Below are positions 11,468 through 23,606 of a stretch of DNA of 64,000 bases, one piece after another. This DNA comes from Isoetes taiwanensis (lineage: Eukaryota > Streptophyta > Lycopodiopsida > Isoetales > Isoetaceae), in assembly GCA_021234155.1 (NCBI GenBank), contig JAJEKV010000027.1:6074623-6138622 (forward strand). Reading direction: 5' to 3'. A program made the position numbers and the translations under genes. Below the pieces are notes generated by a model. That model made no database searches and had not been told where the DNA came from. It saw only the letters and a program-made list of their open reading frames with translations. How positions within the stretch are numbered: position 1 is the first letter of the stretch; each line of letters opens with the position of its first letter.

Positions 11468-12909
11468 TGGGGCTCCTACGTCGCGGAAGCGTGAATACAA
11501 GGTTAGTACACAGCATCATCATATCATAATTTACCACCACGAAGGGTGGCACATCCATCCAAGTGACAACAACAAAGAATATGCATTTAATACTAAGGAA
11601 AACACCCCAAACCCGGGATTCTACCCCAGCTCAGACTCCCGTGAGGATCGACTGACGGCTAGGTCTCAAGAGATCAGCAGACCGAATCTTGACATGGCGT
11701 TGGCTGGCATAGAACATCGGCTAGGGTGGTCCACTCCATCCGCCCTTCCTGTGCACACTTTGCAGATGAGTCCAATCATGCTATGGCGTCACTATAGCCC
11801 CTTCGAGCCTACTACAGGGTTCATGAAGCCCCGTCCGATGAGGCAGGTCGGGGAAGCGTCCCCTTCCAGGATCACAGCGGTTCCATGGGTGGACTAGAGA
11901 ATACGTGCCGCATCAGCGACCCCCGCATCCGTACCCGACTTACTCGCCCTAAATCTACTCAAAGTACAGGATGCCCCATGCAGGTCACACCTCTGTACCC
12001 AGGGAGTGTCAGACCCATACCCGCCCGATCGCAGCTTAGCTCACCGGGCCGGGCTATTAGGCCTAGTCCACTGTAGGAGTCTCAGGAGCCTTTTATGTTC
12101 GTGCAAGACCCCACACCCGCTTCACCACTGTGTCCCTTATTTGGTGCTAAGTCACTCCATAGCATCCACGACTCGGTGGGCTCTTGTGCACAGGCCGCAT
12201 TTATGGGAATTACAGGAATCAACCTAGGAGTATACTACTAACATGGCTCAGAGGTCTCTACCCCCCTTATTTCCCCCATTTCCAGAGTAATACTATGCAA
12301 AGAACTATCAATCCATCCCTTCAAGAGCAAAACCAGAATCAGAATATAAAGAGAACTTACCTTGACAATCAAGGGTTAGCTCCTATGAGTAAAACACAGA
12401 GAGAACAGACAAAACAACACAACAAGTGCCCAACAGGGGCGCTACCCTAGAATTCTCAAGCTATACTAACCACCCACCTGTATTCCTGCTGGACCCATTA
12501 TCCATTGGTGCCTCCATCCTCCTGGGACTCGATGCTCAGCTCTGGTTACACAGGTACAAGTACTTTGGCAAAGGTGGCGCTCAGCTTGGCAAAAGGTAGG
12601 CGCTCAGCTCTTGGTCGATTATCAAGGATATGGGGGTGGTGATCCACCTTAATGGGTCAAAATAGTATTCCCCATGCTGGCCAATCGAGATTGGCCAGGT
12701 GGCGCCTTCCCACCATAATGAGCTTAATTATCCCTTTTAGATAATAATTCCTTAAATATAGGTTAATATCCTTAACAATTAAATTAGCATAGCTAATTTA
12801 ATCCCTTTTAGGTCACCCCTAGGTTACCATACCCCATGGTGGCGTATCTATACCGGGTGACGTGTCAATATATTTATACATATACCGTATAAATACTTGG
12901 AACGTCACA
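11468..12909 (-). repeat. Gypsy fossil, 3' LTR (left copy)
   Basis: Read on the minus strand it opens with TGTGACGTTCC and closes with GGAGCCCCA, the usual TG...CA form. It contains an AT-rich TATA-like segment near its start (about 12870-12895). It matches the right LTR with few substitutions and several short indels. Confidence 0.85.
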
Positions 12910-12924
12910 TTCTTCCCTTCTTAG
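12910..12924 (-). other. Likely polypurine tract of the gypsy fossil
   Basis: On the minus strand AAGAAGGGAAGAA lies immediately upstream of the 3' LTR start, the expected position and composition for the plus-strand primer site of an LTR retrotransposon. Confidence 0.7.
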
Positions 12925-13499
12925 AATTAATGATGTCCTCAACATTGGGTTAGATCCACATATAGGAAATCACATTATGAAGGAAGATAATTCCTTAGTT
13001 CCAAAGGTAATATATTAAAAACTTTAAAATTTAAAAACAGTTTAAGCACCGTGGTGCATTTCACATGATTTATTACAACCAAAAAGTTCAAGGACCGAAG
13101 TCCAATATCAACATCAGAGTCACAAGCAAAACACAACGTGTAGACGATTTAAAACTGAAGAAATCGGGCCATCAGCAACCCTCTAACATGGACAGGTCAC
13201 ACACTGCTCACTGGCCTGCACATGTCAGTATATCAGTATATGTAGATGAAATAATTAGGTTGTGGTTGAAGGGTCCACCCCCTATAAGAAATAAAAGAAA
13301 ATTTACCTACAAGGAATCTATCATGCCTATGGTTCGCGATTCATTGCGGCGTAAGGAATGTTTAAGTTCCTATTATAGCCAAGATGAATGCGGCTATCAA
13401 CTACATGCTTTACAAGCAGTTCGCAGTTGTGTCCATATTGACAGTACACCACGTCCTAGGGAACACGAAGGTGATCCCATCATCGGTAACTGTTGTCAA
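12925..13499 (-). other. Gypsy fossil, non-coding interior between polymerase region and 3' LTR
   Basis: No domain recognised. A plus-strand open frame of 154 codons crosses it, but it runs against the element and looks like chance. Confidence 0.5.
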
Positions 13500-16148
13500 C
13501 TACGATGCATCTACCCCTTTACTGCCTGATTCTCGGTGAATCAAGCCTTCAAGCTTACCGCCGGGAGCGGGGTTGATAGCATCGTTGATGGTGCGGCCTT
13601 GAGATTCGCGCATGAAGTCCGGATAGTGCTTCTCAAGGTCTGTTTCCATCACCCACGTAGCATCCTCCACTGGCAAGTGTTTCCACTTGACCAAGTATTG
13701 CAGCATCTGGGTCCTCCGAGTCTGCTTATATGCTCGATCAAGAAGAGCTTCAGGCACTATATCCAAATGCTCTTCTGTCATTTCAAGTAGGGTGGGTGTA
13801 TCCAAGATCTCCTCTGGATCTGGGGTGTGCTGCTTTAGAAGACTCACATGAAAGACCTTGTGGATGTTCAAGCGGGGTGGCAAATCCAGGCGATATGCTT
13901 GCTCCCCAATACGTTCAGTGATCTTGAACGGCCCAGCCCATCTGGGTGCTAGCTTTTTGCAGAAGCTTGGCTTGTTTTACCTTAATCTTAAGCCAAACCG
14001 ATTCACCCACCTGGAAGACTCGTGGGGTTCTGTGCTTATCGGCTACACTCTCCTGGCGACTGCGTGCAGCCAATAGGTAACCACGAACTTCTTGAAGGAG
14101 AGCTTGCATTTCCAAGAGGAGTTGTTGAGAAACCTCCACTTTAGAAACGGGGTTATGCCACGTGTCTGGAGTAAGGCATTGATAACCATAATTTATCATG
14201 AAGGGAGACATTCTGGAAGACTCCTGTTTCATACTGTTATAGGCAAACTCAACTAGATAAATATAGTCAGCTCATTGTGATTGCTTACTCCAGACATAAC
14301 TGCGTAGCATGTCCTCTATAATGCGATTGGTACGCTCTGTCTGACCATCTGTTTGAGGATGATATGCCGTATTCATAGCAAGCTTGGTCTAGATGGTGGC
14401 AAAGAAATCCTTCCAGAATGCACTTACAAATTTGGGATCCCTGTCGGATATAATAGCTCGTGGCATTCCGTGTAATCTGAAGATCTCCTTGGCAAATAGC
14501 AGAGCAGTATCGAAGGTTGTATCGGTGGTGCGACATGGCAAGAAATGAGTCATTTTCGACAATTTGTCGCATCATATCCACGGAGAGTACGTGGGAGGCC
14601 CACAATGAAATCCATGGTTATCACTTCCCACTTAGCGTTGGGCACATCCAGAGGTTGCAACTCGCCTGGAATCCTTAACTGCTCAGCTTTCGTTTGCTGA
14701 CACACCTGACACTGCTTAATGTATCTGGCAATATCCTTTTTCATAGAAGGCCAGAAATAGCTGGAGCGAATCTTAAAGTAGGTCTTCATAAAACCTGCGT
14801 GTCCAGCTATAAGGCTGTTGTGTGTATCATGGAGAATAAGCTTACGTACTCCTGAAGTCTCAGGTACACACAACTTATCCTTGTAATATAACAAGTTGCC
14901 TTCTTTCTTATACGAACGGAAAGCTTCACGCTCCTTATCTGTGCGAGCGTCCTTAGCCAAACTATCCCAAACTTCACAGAATTCGGGATCCGTGGCCAAG
15001 GTCCGTTCTATCTGTTTTCCAAACTCACTGGTGAGTGTAGAAATTGCATTACAATGGGTTTGGATTACCAAGGGATGGCGTGACAACGCATCCGCAACCA
15101 CATTGTGCTTGCCAGGTTTATACATAATCTCAAAATCATACTCCTCCAAGAATTCCATCCTTCTCCTCTGACGGAGGTTGAGATTTGGCTGGGTGAATAA
15201 ATAACGGAGGCTTTGATGATCCGTATCCAATTGGAATCTTCTACCAAGGAGGTAGTGTCTCCATATCCGCAGGGCACGGACAACGGCTAACAATTCCTGA
15301 TCATGGGTAGGGTATCGCTGCTCCGTTTCGTTCATTTTCTTTGAATCATACGCAATGACCCTCCCCTCCTGCATTAGGACTCCACCAGTGGCGATCTTAC
15401 TGGCATCTGTTGCCACTAGTTTATCCTTCTCAGGATCGGGCAATGTGAGAACTGGTGCTGACGTTAATGCATCCTTAAGCTGCGGGAAACTTCCCTGAAC
15501 CTTTGCCTTCCAGTGCTCCACCCAATCCTTCACCTTCTCATGCTTTGTAAGATTTGTAAGAGGTGCTGCAATCTTCGCAAAATCCTTTACAAATTTTCGA
15601 TAGTAGCCTGTTAATCCCAAGAAACTTCGGACCTCGGAAACATTTCCTGGAATAGGCCATTCCCTTACGGCCTCTATCTTTGCCTTATCTGTAGCAATTC
15701 CCTCTGCAGAAATAACATGGCCCAAATAATCGACCTTCGGAGTGGCAAACTTGCACTTAGAGAACTTGGCAAAGAGCTGATGGCGTCTTAGCTTTTGTAA
15801 GGCCAATCTAAGATGTTTCTCATGCTCCTCTAAGGTCTTACTATAGATGAGAATGTCGTCAAAGAAAATAACAACAAAATCATCTAAGTATTGTCGGAAG
15901 ACATCATTCATTAATCGCATGAAAGTCGCTGGAGCATTAGTGAGTCCAAAAGGCATAACGGTAAACTCATAATGCCCATGAATGTCCTCCTCCTTAATCC
16001 TTATTTGATGATATCCGGAGCATAAATCAATCTTTGAGAAATACTTAGCCCCCTGCAACTGATCCATGAGATCGTCTGCTCTAGGCAAAGCATAGCGATT
16101 CTTGATGGTATGCTTGTTGAGTTGCCGATAATCAATACACATCCTCAA
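13500..16148 (-). pseudogene. Gypsy fossil, pol region (RT, RNase H, integrase, chromodomain-like end)
   Basis: Visible hallmarks on the minus strand are the RT phrases [13 protein letters not shown] and [11 protein letters not shown] (the YLDDF/FDD-type catalytic region), RNase H region [14 protein letters not shown], the integrase zinc region with [12 protein letters not shown], the start of the integrase core near TMDFIVGLP, and a chromodomain-like YLVKWKHLPVEDATWV near 13660-13730. The family and order are clear. The region is broken at several points and is treated as a fossil. Confidence 0.88.
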
Positions 16149-16222
16149 AGAGCCGTCCTTTTTCTTAACAAAAAGAATAGGAGCGCCAAAGGGCGAAACA
16201 CTAGGTCGAATGAAACCTAGGT

Positions 16223-18508
16223 TTAGTAGCTCCTGAAGTTGCTTCTTAAGTTGCTTCTTAAGTTGCTTCTTACTAGTCTTAAGTTGCTTCTTAAGACTAG
16301 GTCATTGGTCATGTGTGGAAGGTTAGCGATGACGTGATATGCCCACATGATATCATCAAGGAAGAGATACTCTCGACCATTGTGCGTGATTGGGGGAAGG
16401 GCATCCAACCCCGCAAGCTTGCGACCATGGGCTCGCACAACGGGCGGTTCGGTGGCGAGCTGCTTCCATCGAACAAAATCTGTATGGCTGATGCGCTCAT
16501 CCTCCTCTGGATCATCAGCAATAGGTAACTTCCCTTTTTCCAATGGAGTGGAATCGAACTCCACATATTGGTCCATAAGAATGGCCAATGCAAAGCGGAC
16601 CTCAAAATAGGTCTGCTGCCGTCCAAGCTGGAGGATAGGAGCATGCCTAGCACGGCGCTGAATACCCCTAAGCGTATCTTCGGCATGGCGGTCATCCCCG
16701 AGCATCTACATAAGAACGGATCTGTGGAGGTAAAGCTGAGGAGGGTCGCCATACGGAGTGCACTGGGGCACCATCTCTTGGATGTAAAACTGCAAGAAAT
16801 CGGCATAGTCGGGATGGCCCTCCATGTTGGCGATAAGATTCACCTCTTGTAACAAGTAAGGATGGAGCTGTTCAAAGGGGACATCAGGATCCCATCGCTC
16901 TCCATCGTGGTACCATTGCTGGCGCTGGGCATGATCCATAGTGATTCTAGGAGGAGGAGGAGGATAGGAAAAGGGAGGAGCTTATCACAATATTGGAAAC
17001 CCTAAAAGGGAAGGGGTACGTTTTAAAGAAAAAGTGAAACCTTTAAAAGGGAATATTCCCTGAAGTGAATTAATTTATTATTATTTCTGTTATTGAAGAA
17101 GTGGTTTTTTTTTTTTTTTTTCAATTTAGAGGTTTGCATGTATGGGCAGCATGCAAATGAAGTAATAAAATATGATGTTAAGATAACATTTTATATTAAT
17201 TTCAAAACAGGATGTACAAAAAGATACAACACATATTACAGAAATGAGGAAAATCAAGACCTCTCCCCACGGATCCTACGCGCCAAGGCCAAATCCTTGG
17301 GCATGATGGTCACACGCTTTGCATGTATAGCACAGAGGTTCGCATCGCCAAGAAGCTTAAACCGGATAATCCTCACCGCCTCAGAGGGGCCAAGATGGCA
17401 TGCGCCTGGAACCCGAGGTCGGCCTTTGAACTCCTCGCTACGATCTCCGAACAAGACGCCGGAACGGCAACTTCCTAATGAGAAGCTCCCGCAGACTTCG
17501 ATACTCATGCGATTTCCGCAAGGCTACCGGCCCAGTGTCTAAAATGGTGGGGCTTCCCTGGCCGAGGAGGGGAACAAGAGGAAGTGACTTTCCCCTCCTG
17601 GCCTGGGATGTCGGGCTCGCTCAACTAGGGGTGTCCCTTCGGTGTATCCCCTCTCTTCGCAGAACCCCACCCATGGCCTGGAGCTGGGTCTTGTACTGTG
17701 ACCCCAAGCGAGTCGGGCTGGTGGTCTTCCTCTTCCGCCGGTAGTAGAAAACGGTTAACGGGCTTCTCAACCCGAGTATCGATCCTCACCGCTACTAGTT
17801 TCGATTTGCCTCTTCGAGATCCGCAATTTCTCGCCGCTTCCGAGCCTGCTCTTCGGCTAGCCGGGCTGCTTGCTGCTCGGCGTGCTACTCCCTTAACAAG
17901 CGTACGGCCGTCCGTCGTCGGATCTCGGCAAGATATCGATCCGGTCGGGCCGCCATGTCAAGCTCCACCTCCATCAGTTCCTCCTCTGGGAACGAGGGGG
18001 AAACATCTTCCCAGATAAAGAACTGGGCATCCTCGTCGTAGTAGTATGGGGGTATGACAAAACTGTGGCCCCGGATTATGGCTCTACCCCGCCCCAAATA
18101 CTGATACTCCTGACCCCTTGTAGCCGGGTCCGCACGAGCTGTCTCCCTAAGGTCTTCCTCGTGAGCCATGGCCATTATCCCGGTGGCTACCCTCTGAGCC
18201 TCGGCCTTTGCAGCATCTTGGGCCATATCCGTAGGGTAGTATTTAACTAAGGTTAGGGTTTGGTCCTCCTGCTCCACCAAGGTATAAGTCATCCCTTCAG
18301 CGTTGAGCTTTAACAAGAACCGTTCTATCAAATGGAAAACTGGGTACGGTATCCGATCCCCCTCCATGAACCGTAACACCAGTTGATCTAGGTGAAGTTC
18401 AGTCTTCTCCGGCCCTTCTTCTGTGTCACCGATGTAGTCCCCAAGCAAACAGAAGAGCTGAACAACATCGCAGCTCGAGAAGCTCTTAGTGCCCTTGGTT
18501 CTCGCCAT
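16223..18508 (-). pseudogene. Gypsy fossil, gag-side region (unrecognised)
   Basis: Several minus-strand open stretches (16223-16705, 16706-16939, 17885-18508) lie where gag would be. Their composition is acidic and hydrophilic, with phrases such as DMAARPDRYLAEIRRR near the end of the 17885-18508 stretch. I do not recognise a standard retrotransposon capsid by eye, so the label rests on position only. Short repeated LRSNLRSN phrases occur near 16230-16290. It is broken. Confidence 0.45.
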
Positions 18509-19038
18509 CTCTTTGCAATGTAGCGGTGCAGGCGGGGTGAAACTGTAAGCGAGGCGGCTATGGCGCTCTTAAGGGGGTTGATACACAGGTACGGACGAGT
18601 ACGGCAGCTATGGCGCTCAGCGGACGGGTCAGGAGGCGGAACTCTAAAAGGAGCAAGTGGGGCAAAACCCTAAAAAATGTCCGGGTTTAAATTCCCGCCT
18701 CTTTTTTTTTTTGGTCAACGCCCGGTCAAACCGGCGGACTTGGGTATTTTGGCCTTTAAAAACACAAAATAATCCCGTATTTATCCAAGTGCGCCGATTT
18801 TGGGTTTCGGCCCATCTGGTCACCATTTCTCGCCCACCTAATAATGTCCTAGACTAATTCAAGGGTCCCCGACGCAATGAAACAAAAATTTTCCGATTCC
18901 GAGCTTCCTGAAGAAAGTTATGGCACTTTTCAACTTGAGTCGTCCAGTCGACCTAAACTTCCTAAAGACTTACAATTTACTATATCAACCTAGCACAAAA
19001 CCAAACATCAAAGAGCTAGACAATCACACTCGCCTTAA
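18509..19038 (-). other. Gypsy fossil, leader between 5' LTR and gag side
   Basis: Non-coding on the element strand. I could not identify a convincing primer-binding site next to the LTR. A 10-base T run lies at 18702-18711. Confidence 0.5.
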
Positions 19039-20495
19039 TGGAGCTCCTACATCGCGGAAGCGTGAATACAAGGTTAGTACACAGCATCATCATATCATAA
19101 TTTACCACCACGAAGGGTGGCACATCCATCCAAGTGACAACAACAAAGAATATGCATTTAATACTAAGGAAAACACCCCAAACCCGGGATTCTACCCCAG
19201 CTCAGACTCCCGTGAGGATCGACTGACGGCTAGGTCTCAAGAGATCAGCAGACCGAATCTTGACATGGCGTTGGCTGGCATAGAACATCGGCTAGGGTGG
19301 TCCACTCCATCCGCCCCTCCTGTGCACACTTTGCAGATGGGTCCAATCATGCTATGGCGTCACTATAGCCTTCCGGATACGCAGACTCAAGGTATCACCC
19401 TTCGAGCCTACTGTGGTTCATGAAGCCCCGTCCCCGATGAGGTGTGTCGGGAAGCGCCCCCGGTTCCATGGGTGGACTAGAGAATACGCGCCGCATCACG
19501 ACCCCGCATCCGCACCTAATTTACTTACCGCCTCTAAATCTACTCAAAGTAAGGATGCCCCATGCGGTCACACACCTCTGTGCCCGTGGAGTGTCGGACC
19601 CATACCCTCGCCACCGATCGCGCCTAGCTCACTGGCCGGCTATTAGGCCTAGTCCACTGTAGGAGTCTCAGGAGCCTTTTATGTTCGTGCAAGACCCCAC
19701 CCCCGCTTCACCACTGTGTCCCTTATTTGGTGCTAAGTCACTCCATAGCATCCACGACTCGGTGGGCTCTTGTGCACAGGCCGCATTTATGGGAATTACG
19801 TGAATCAACCTAGAGTATACTACTAACATGGCTCAGAGGTCTCTACCCCCCTTATTTCCCCCATTTCCAGAGTAATACTATGCAAAGAACTATCAATCCA
19901 TCCCTTCAAGAGCAAAACCAGAATCAGAATATAAAGAGAACTTACCTTGACAATCAAGGGTTAGCTCCTATGAGTAAAACACAGAGAGAACAGACAAAAC
20001 AACAGAACAAGTGCCCAACAGGAGCGCTACCCTAGAATTCTCAAGCTACACTAACCACCCACCTGTATTCCTGCTGGACCCGTTATCCATTGGTGCCTCC
20101 ATCCTCCTGGGACTCGATGCTCAGCTCTGGTTACACAGGTACAAGTACTTTGGCAAAGGTGGCGCTCAGCTTGGCAAAAGGTAGGCGCTCAGCTCTTGGT
20201 CGATTATCAAGGATATGGGGGTGGTGATCCACCTTAATGGGTCAAAATAGTATTCCCCATGCTGGCCAATCGAGATTGGCCAGGTGGCGCCTTCCCACCA
20301 TAATGAGCTTAATTATCCCTTTTAGATAATAATTCCTTAAATATAGGTTAATATCCTTAACAATTAAATTAGCATAGCTAATTTAATCCCTTTTAGGTCA
20401 CCCCCTAGGTTACCATACCCCATGGTGGCGTATCTATACCGGGTGACGTGTCAATATATTTATACGTATACCATATAAATACTTGGAACGTCACA
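19039..20495 (-). repeat. Gypsy fossil, 5' LTR (right copy)
   Basis: Same TG...CA limits as the left LTR on the minus strand. Its right edge directly abuts the right arm region of the 0.29-kb inverted repeat. It has a few small indels relative to the left LTR, including an extra segment near 19370-19400. Confidence 0.85.
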
Positions 20496-20544
20496 CCAGC
20501 CCCTCAACGAGGCAGTAAGAGAAGAGTAGAATTCCCTCACGGAA

Positions 20545-20837
20545 GGGATGAACGTAAAACCAAACAGAAGCCAACCGAACCAACCATGCGACCAGCCATA
20601 GAGGAGGGAGGGAGGGAAACACTGGAACAAGGAGAATTCAACTCAAAGGAAACGTCGATGAGAATTGCATGGAAGCTACAGGGATATATAGCAGACAGAG
20701 CTAAAGAAATCATGTGCCAAAGAAAGCTCAGGCTAAAGATGACTCCTACGTTCAAAATAGCGTGGCTTAAAGCAGGCGTCCCTTTCCCCAGAATGATGGT
20801 TCCCTTCTATATAAGAAGAGAACCATAGCATTCTAGA
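20545..20837 (-). repeat. Right arm of the 0.29-kb inverted repeat
   Basis: Reverse complement of 8780-9065, including the terminal hairpin (about 20798-20828), the TATA-like segment and the GGAGGGAGGGAGGGAAAC-type purine run. It lies between the gypsy fossil and the asymmetric tract that follows. Confidence 0.75.
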
Positions 20838-23606
20838 GAAAGGTCCTTATGCACAAATATCAACATCCGACACAAAGAGGAACCTCCCTCAAACCCCATC
20901 ATACAATGAGACCACGAGAGATTGTAAGGCACACTGCTAGGACAGTGTAATAATCATGAGATGAGGTGGGATGCCACTGCAAATAGAGGGGAAGGGGCGC
21001 AAGAAACCCTAAGACAATTGGATCGCATAAGGCAAAGAAGGCATGAAAATCAAACACAAACAAGATCAATGGCCACCACCAAAGCACATGAAATCAACCA
21101 ATGTACCAACAAACTACAGAAAAAAACCTAACGACAAGACGCTACGGAAGTAAGAACAAACATACCTAACTTATATTATTCATGCAGAACAGACTCAAGC
21201 GAACTTTCATGAAGACAATGCAAACCTCATAATAAGAAAGACCAAAAACTCTGCACCGTGGAATGCATAAAAAGAGAAGACATCAAGACCGGACATAGTC
21301 AACAAGCTAACAAAGAGCACCTGGAACTAAAATTCAAGAATCAACGTACGAGCAGTGAACCACAGTGAATACACTACAACAAACAAGGACTAAAACCTAA
21401 ACATATACGCTACATGCATAACTAGTTCAAACAAACTTTCAAAAATAGAAACAACATAACCTACGGGAACAAGACGATAGGGACCCCGAGACACAAGAAC
21501 AAAAAGGTTCCATAAGGTGACAGAACAATTATGCAACTGGGAACAGAGCAAATTGGGACAAAGGAGCTAAGGCTACCAATGCAAATAAAGCCCTCAAAGG
21601 CATTCACGAGAAACTAAGAATCAATGATAAAAGAGAAGAGTATAGGCCCTCATAAGGGCATCCAAAAAAAACAATTGAGAATATACGAGAAACAAGCATC
21701 ACTTATCTACCTATACATACACCTGGAAACAAAGCTCGAGAATCTTAGAGCAAAAAAGGGAAGCAAAACAAATGAAATGGATGGAGAAATGGGATAAAGA
21801 AAAGAGGCACTAGAAAACCGCTGTGAAATGGAAAGGCGAGGGAAATAAATTGGGCAAACGAACAAACTACAACTGAAAAGACCAGGGAAAAAGCACGAGT
21901 GAAAGGAACAAATCATGCTGCGCAAGAAGTGAACAAACTCCATTTGAGAAATCATGAGACAAGGATGCTACGAAAGAGCAATCAGACGGATGGGACAACT
22001 CGGGCAAACTTTCGGACAAGGTGAGAAAACAAGAATGGCGTATGGAAGCAACTCAAGCACAACCCGGACTGCAAGAGCTAGGACCTAAGGGACCATAATT
22101 GCTCAAAGAGACAAATGGAACAACAGTCGACAAAAGGGAATAATGGACGTCATGTAGTAAAGGGAACGAGTAAAGGCAGTGGAAAGAAGCCAATGAACCA
22201 AAAGAAGTGAAGGGGCACATGGCTAGGTGGTCAACACAAGTACATGGAACTAGCCACATACAGGAATATAAAAGAAGATTTACAACTAAATGTCATAAGC
22301 ACCAATGCCTTAAAGAATGGAATAGTTCATGAGTAGAAAAAAATGCCAGGATATCCAAATGGAGAAGGTTATATTCAAGATACTGGAAATACCTGACTCG
22401 CCCGACAACTCGTGCTAAAGTCCGTAGGTCAAGTGCCAAAATGTCAACAAAAGGGGGCAACCGGCATGTGTTGATTAAATACAGGATATAGTGAGGAATT
22501 GCCCAAAATGCAATGAAGCAACTAAATGCAAAACTGACTTGGCGTAAAAAAGCAACATACAAAGGAGTTAGTCCCTTGTTGAACTCTGTGGACAAAGATT
22601 TGACAACGATCCCCATCAATGTCGACTAGAGATGGTACCACCCCTTCATAATGACAAGACGAGGAAAACTACAAAGAAGCCAGTTCGACATTGACCCCTC
22701 TAGTCACCAAGTCAAAAAATGATTCTTATCCGCATCTACTCGAGATGCCATCCCAACCGAACCATAGCTCGAAGCTTTTCCACACCAAGAACCCTGCAAC
22801 TAAAACCAACAAAGGCTGTAAATGCAACATTTGCAAAAAGGAGGGAACCATACATGGTCAGGCCACCAAAGGAAAAAACCATCAACTCTGACAAATATAC
22901 TAATCTAAACAGCAACTGGCCCAAGGGCACCTGATAAAACCAACATCTAACAACCCTACGTTTACCCACTACGTAACTTACAAAACAAGACGGGGTTTCA
23001 AACCTTCAAATCCGAAAGAGAGAGCAAAAAGACATAAAATAGACCACCAAAGAGAGAAATTATCACTAGGACGAACCTACTAAATCAAACACGCCAACCA
23101 CCACTAAAAACTAGAAGGACTAGTCAATTTTAAATGAAGGTAAATAAGAAATAAGATAGGCGACAAGAAGATAGATAGGCCACCCAAGGAAACATACCAC
23201 CATGACAATCAAAGCTAAATGCAAACCGACCCAAGAAAAGAACCAGACGACTCTGCAAAAATGAGCAATAACCCATAATTTATACATTTACAAATACACA
23301 TAAAGTAAGAAAGCCAAAAAGGATTTGACACGTAAGATGGTTAATCTAGATACAAAAAAATAGAGACAATGAGGATGGACACCATAAACCGACCAACCCA
23401 AAAAGCTGAAAGAAAGAACAAAGAAAGCGCATACCATTACCTAGCCACGACCCATGCAAGAACCGGACAACCAAGAAAGCAACGAAGCAAACAAGGACTG
23501 ACTCTAGACTCCAAGCTCAAGCACATCCAAGGCAACCAACGAAAAAGACAACACAAATAAGAAAATGCTTGGGAAGGGGGGGGTGTGCAATGCAAAGGCC
23601 CAAACC
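20838..23606. other. Strand-asymmetric non-coding tract (purine/A-rich on plus)
   Basis: About 2.8 kb very rich in A and poor in T on the plus strand, with recurrent ACAA, GAAC and AAGAA phrases and no long frame with a recognised domain. On the minus strand it reads like a long pyrimidine-rich leader. It could be the untranslated part of a non-autonomous element; nothing in it is diagnostic. Confidence 0.45.

Larger units (their letters stand above)
11468..20495 (-). mobile_element. Ty3/gypsy LTR retrotransposon fossil, chromovirus-like
   Basis: Two direct LTRs of about 1.44-1.46 kb (11468-12909 and 19039-20495) flank a 6.1-kb interior read on the minus strand. Parts recognised from 5' to 3' on that strand: an unfamiliar gag-side region (about 18508-16223), reverse transcriptase and RNase H (about 16148-15000), integrase (about 14950-13915), a chromodomain-like tail (about 13880-13500) and a polypurine tract beside the 3' LTR. 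The order RT-RH-IN with a chromodomain is diagnostic of Ty3/gypsy chromoviruses. The coding part is broken at several places, so this is a fossil. The LTRs look about 97-98% alike by eye, suggesting a fairly recent insertion. No matching target duplication was seen at the outer ends. Confidence 0.9.

Noticed and set aside
13065-13529. 154-codon plus-strand gene beside the gypsy left LTR
   Set aside because: It lies inside the gypsy interior on the opposite strand, has no known domain and is best explained by chance.
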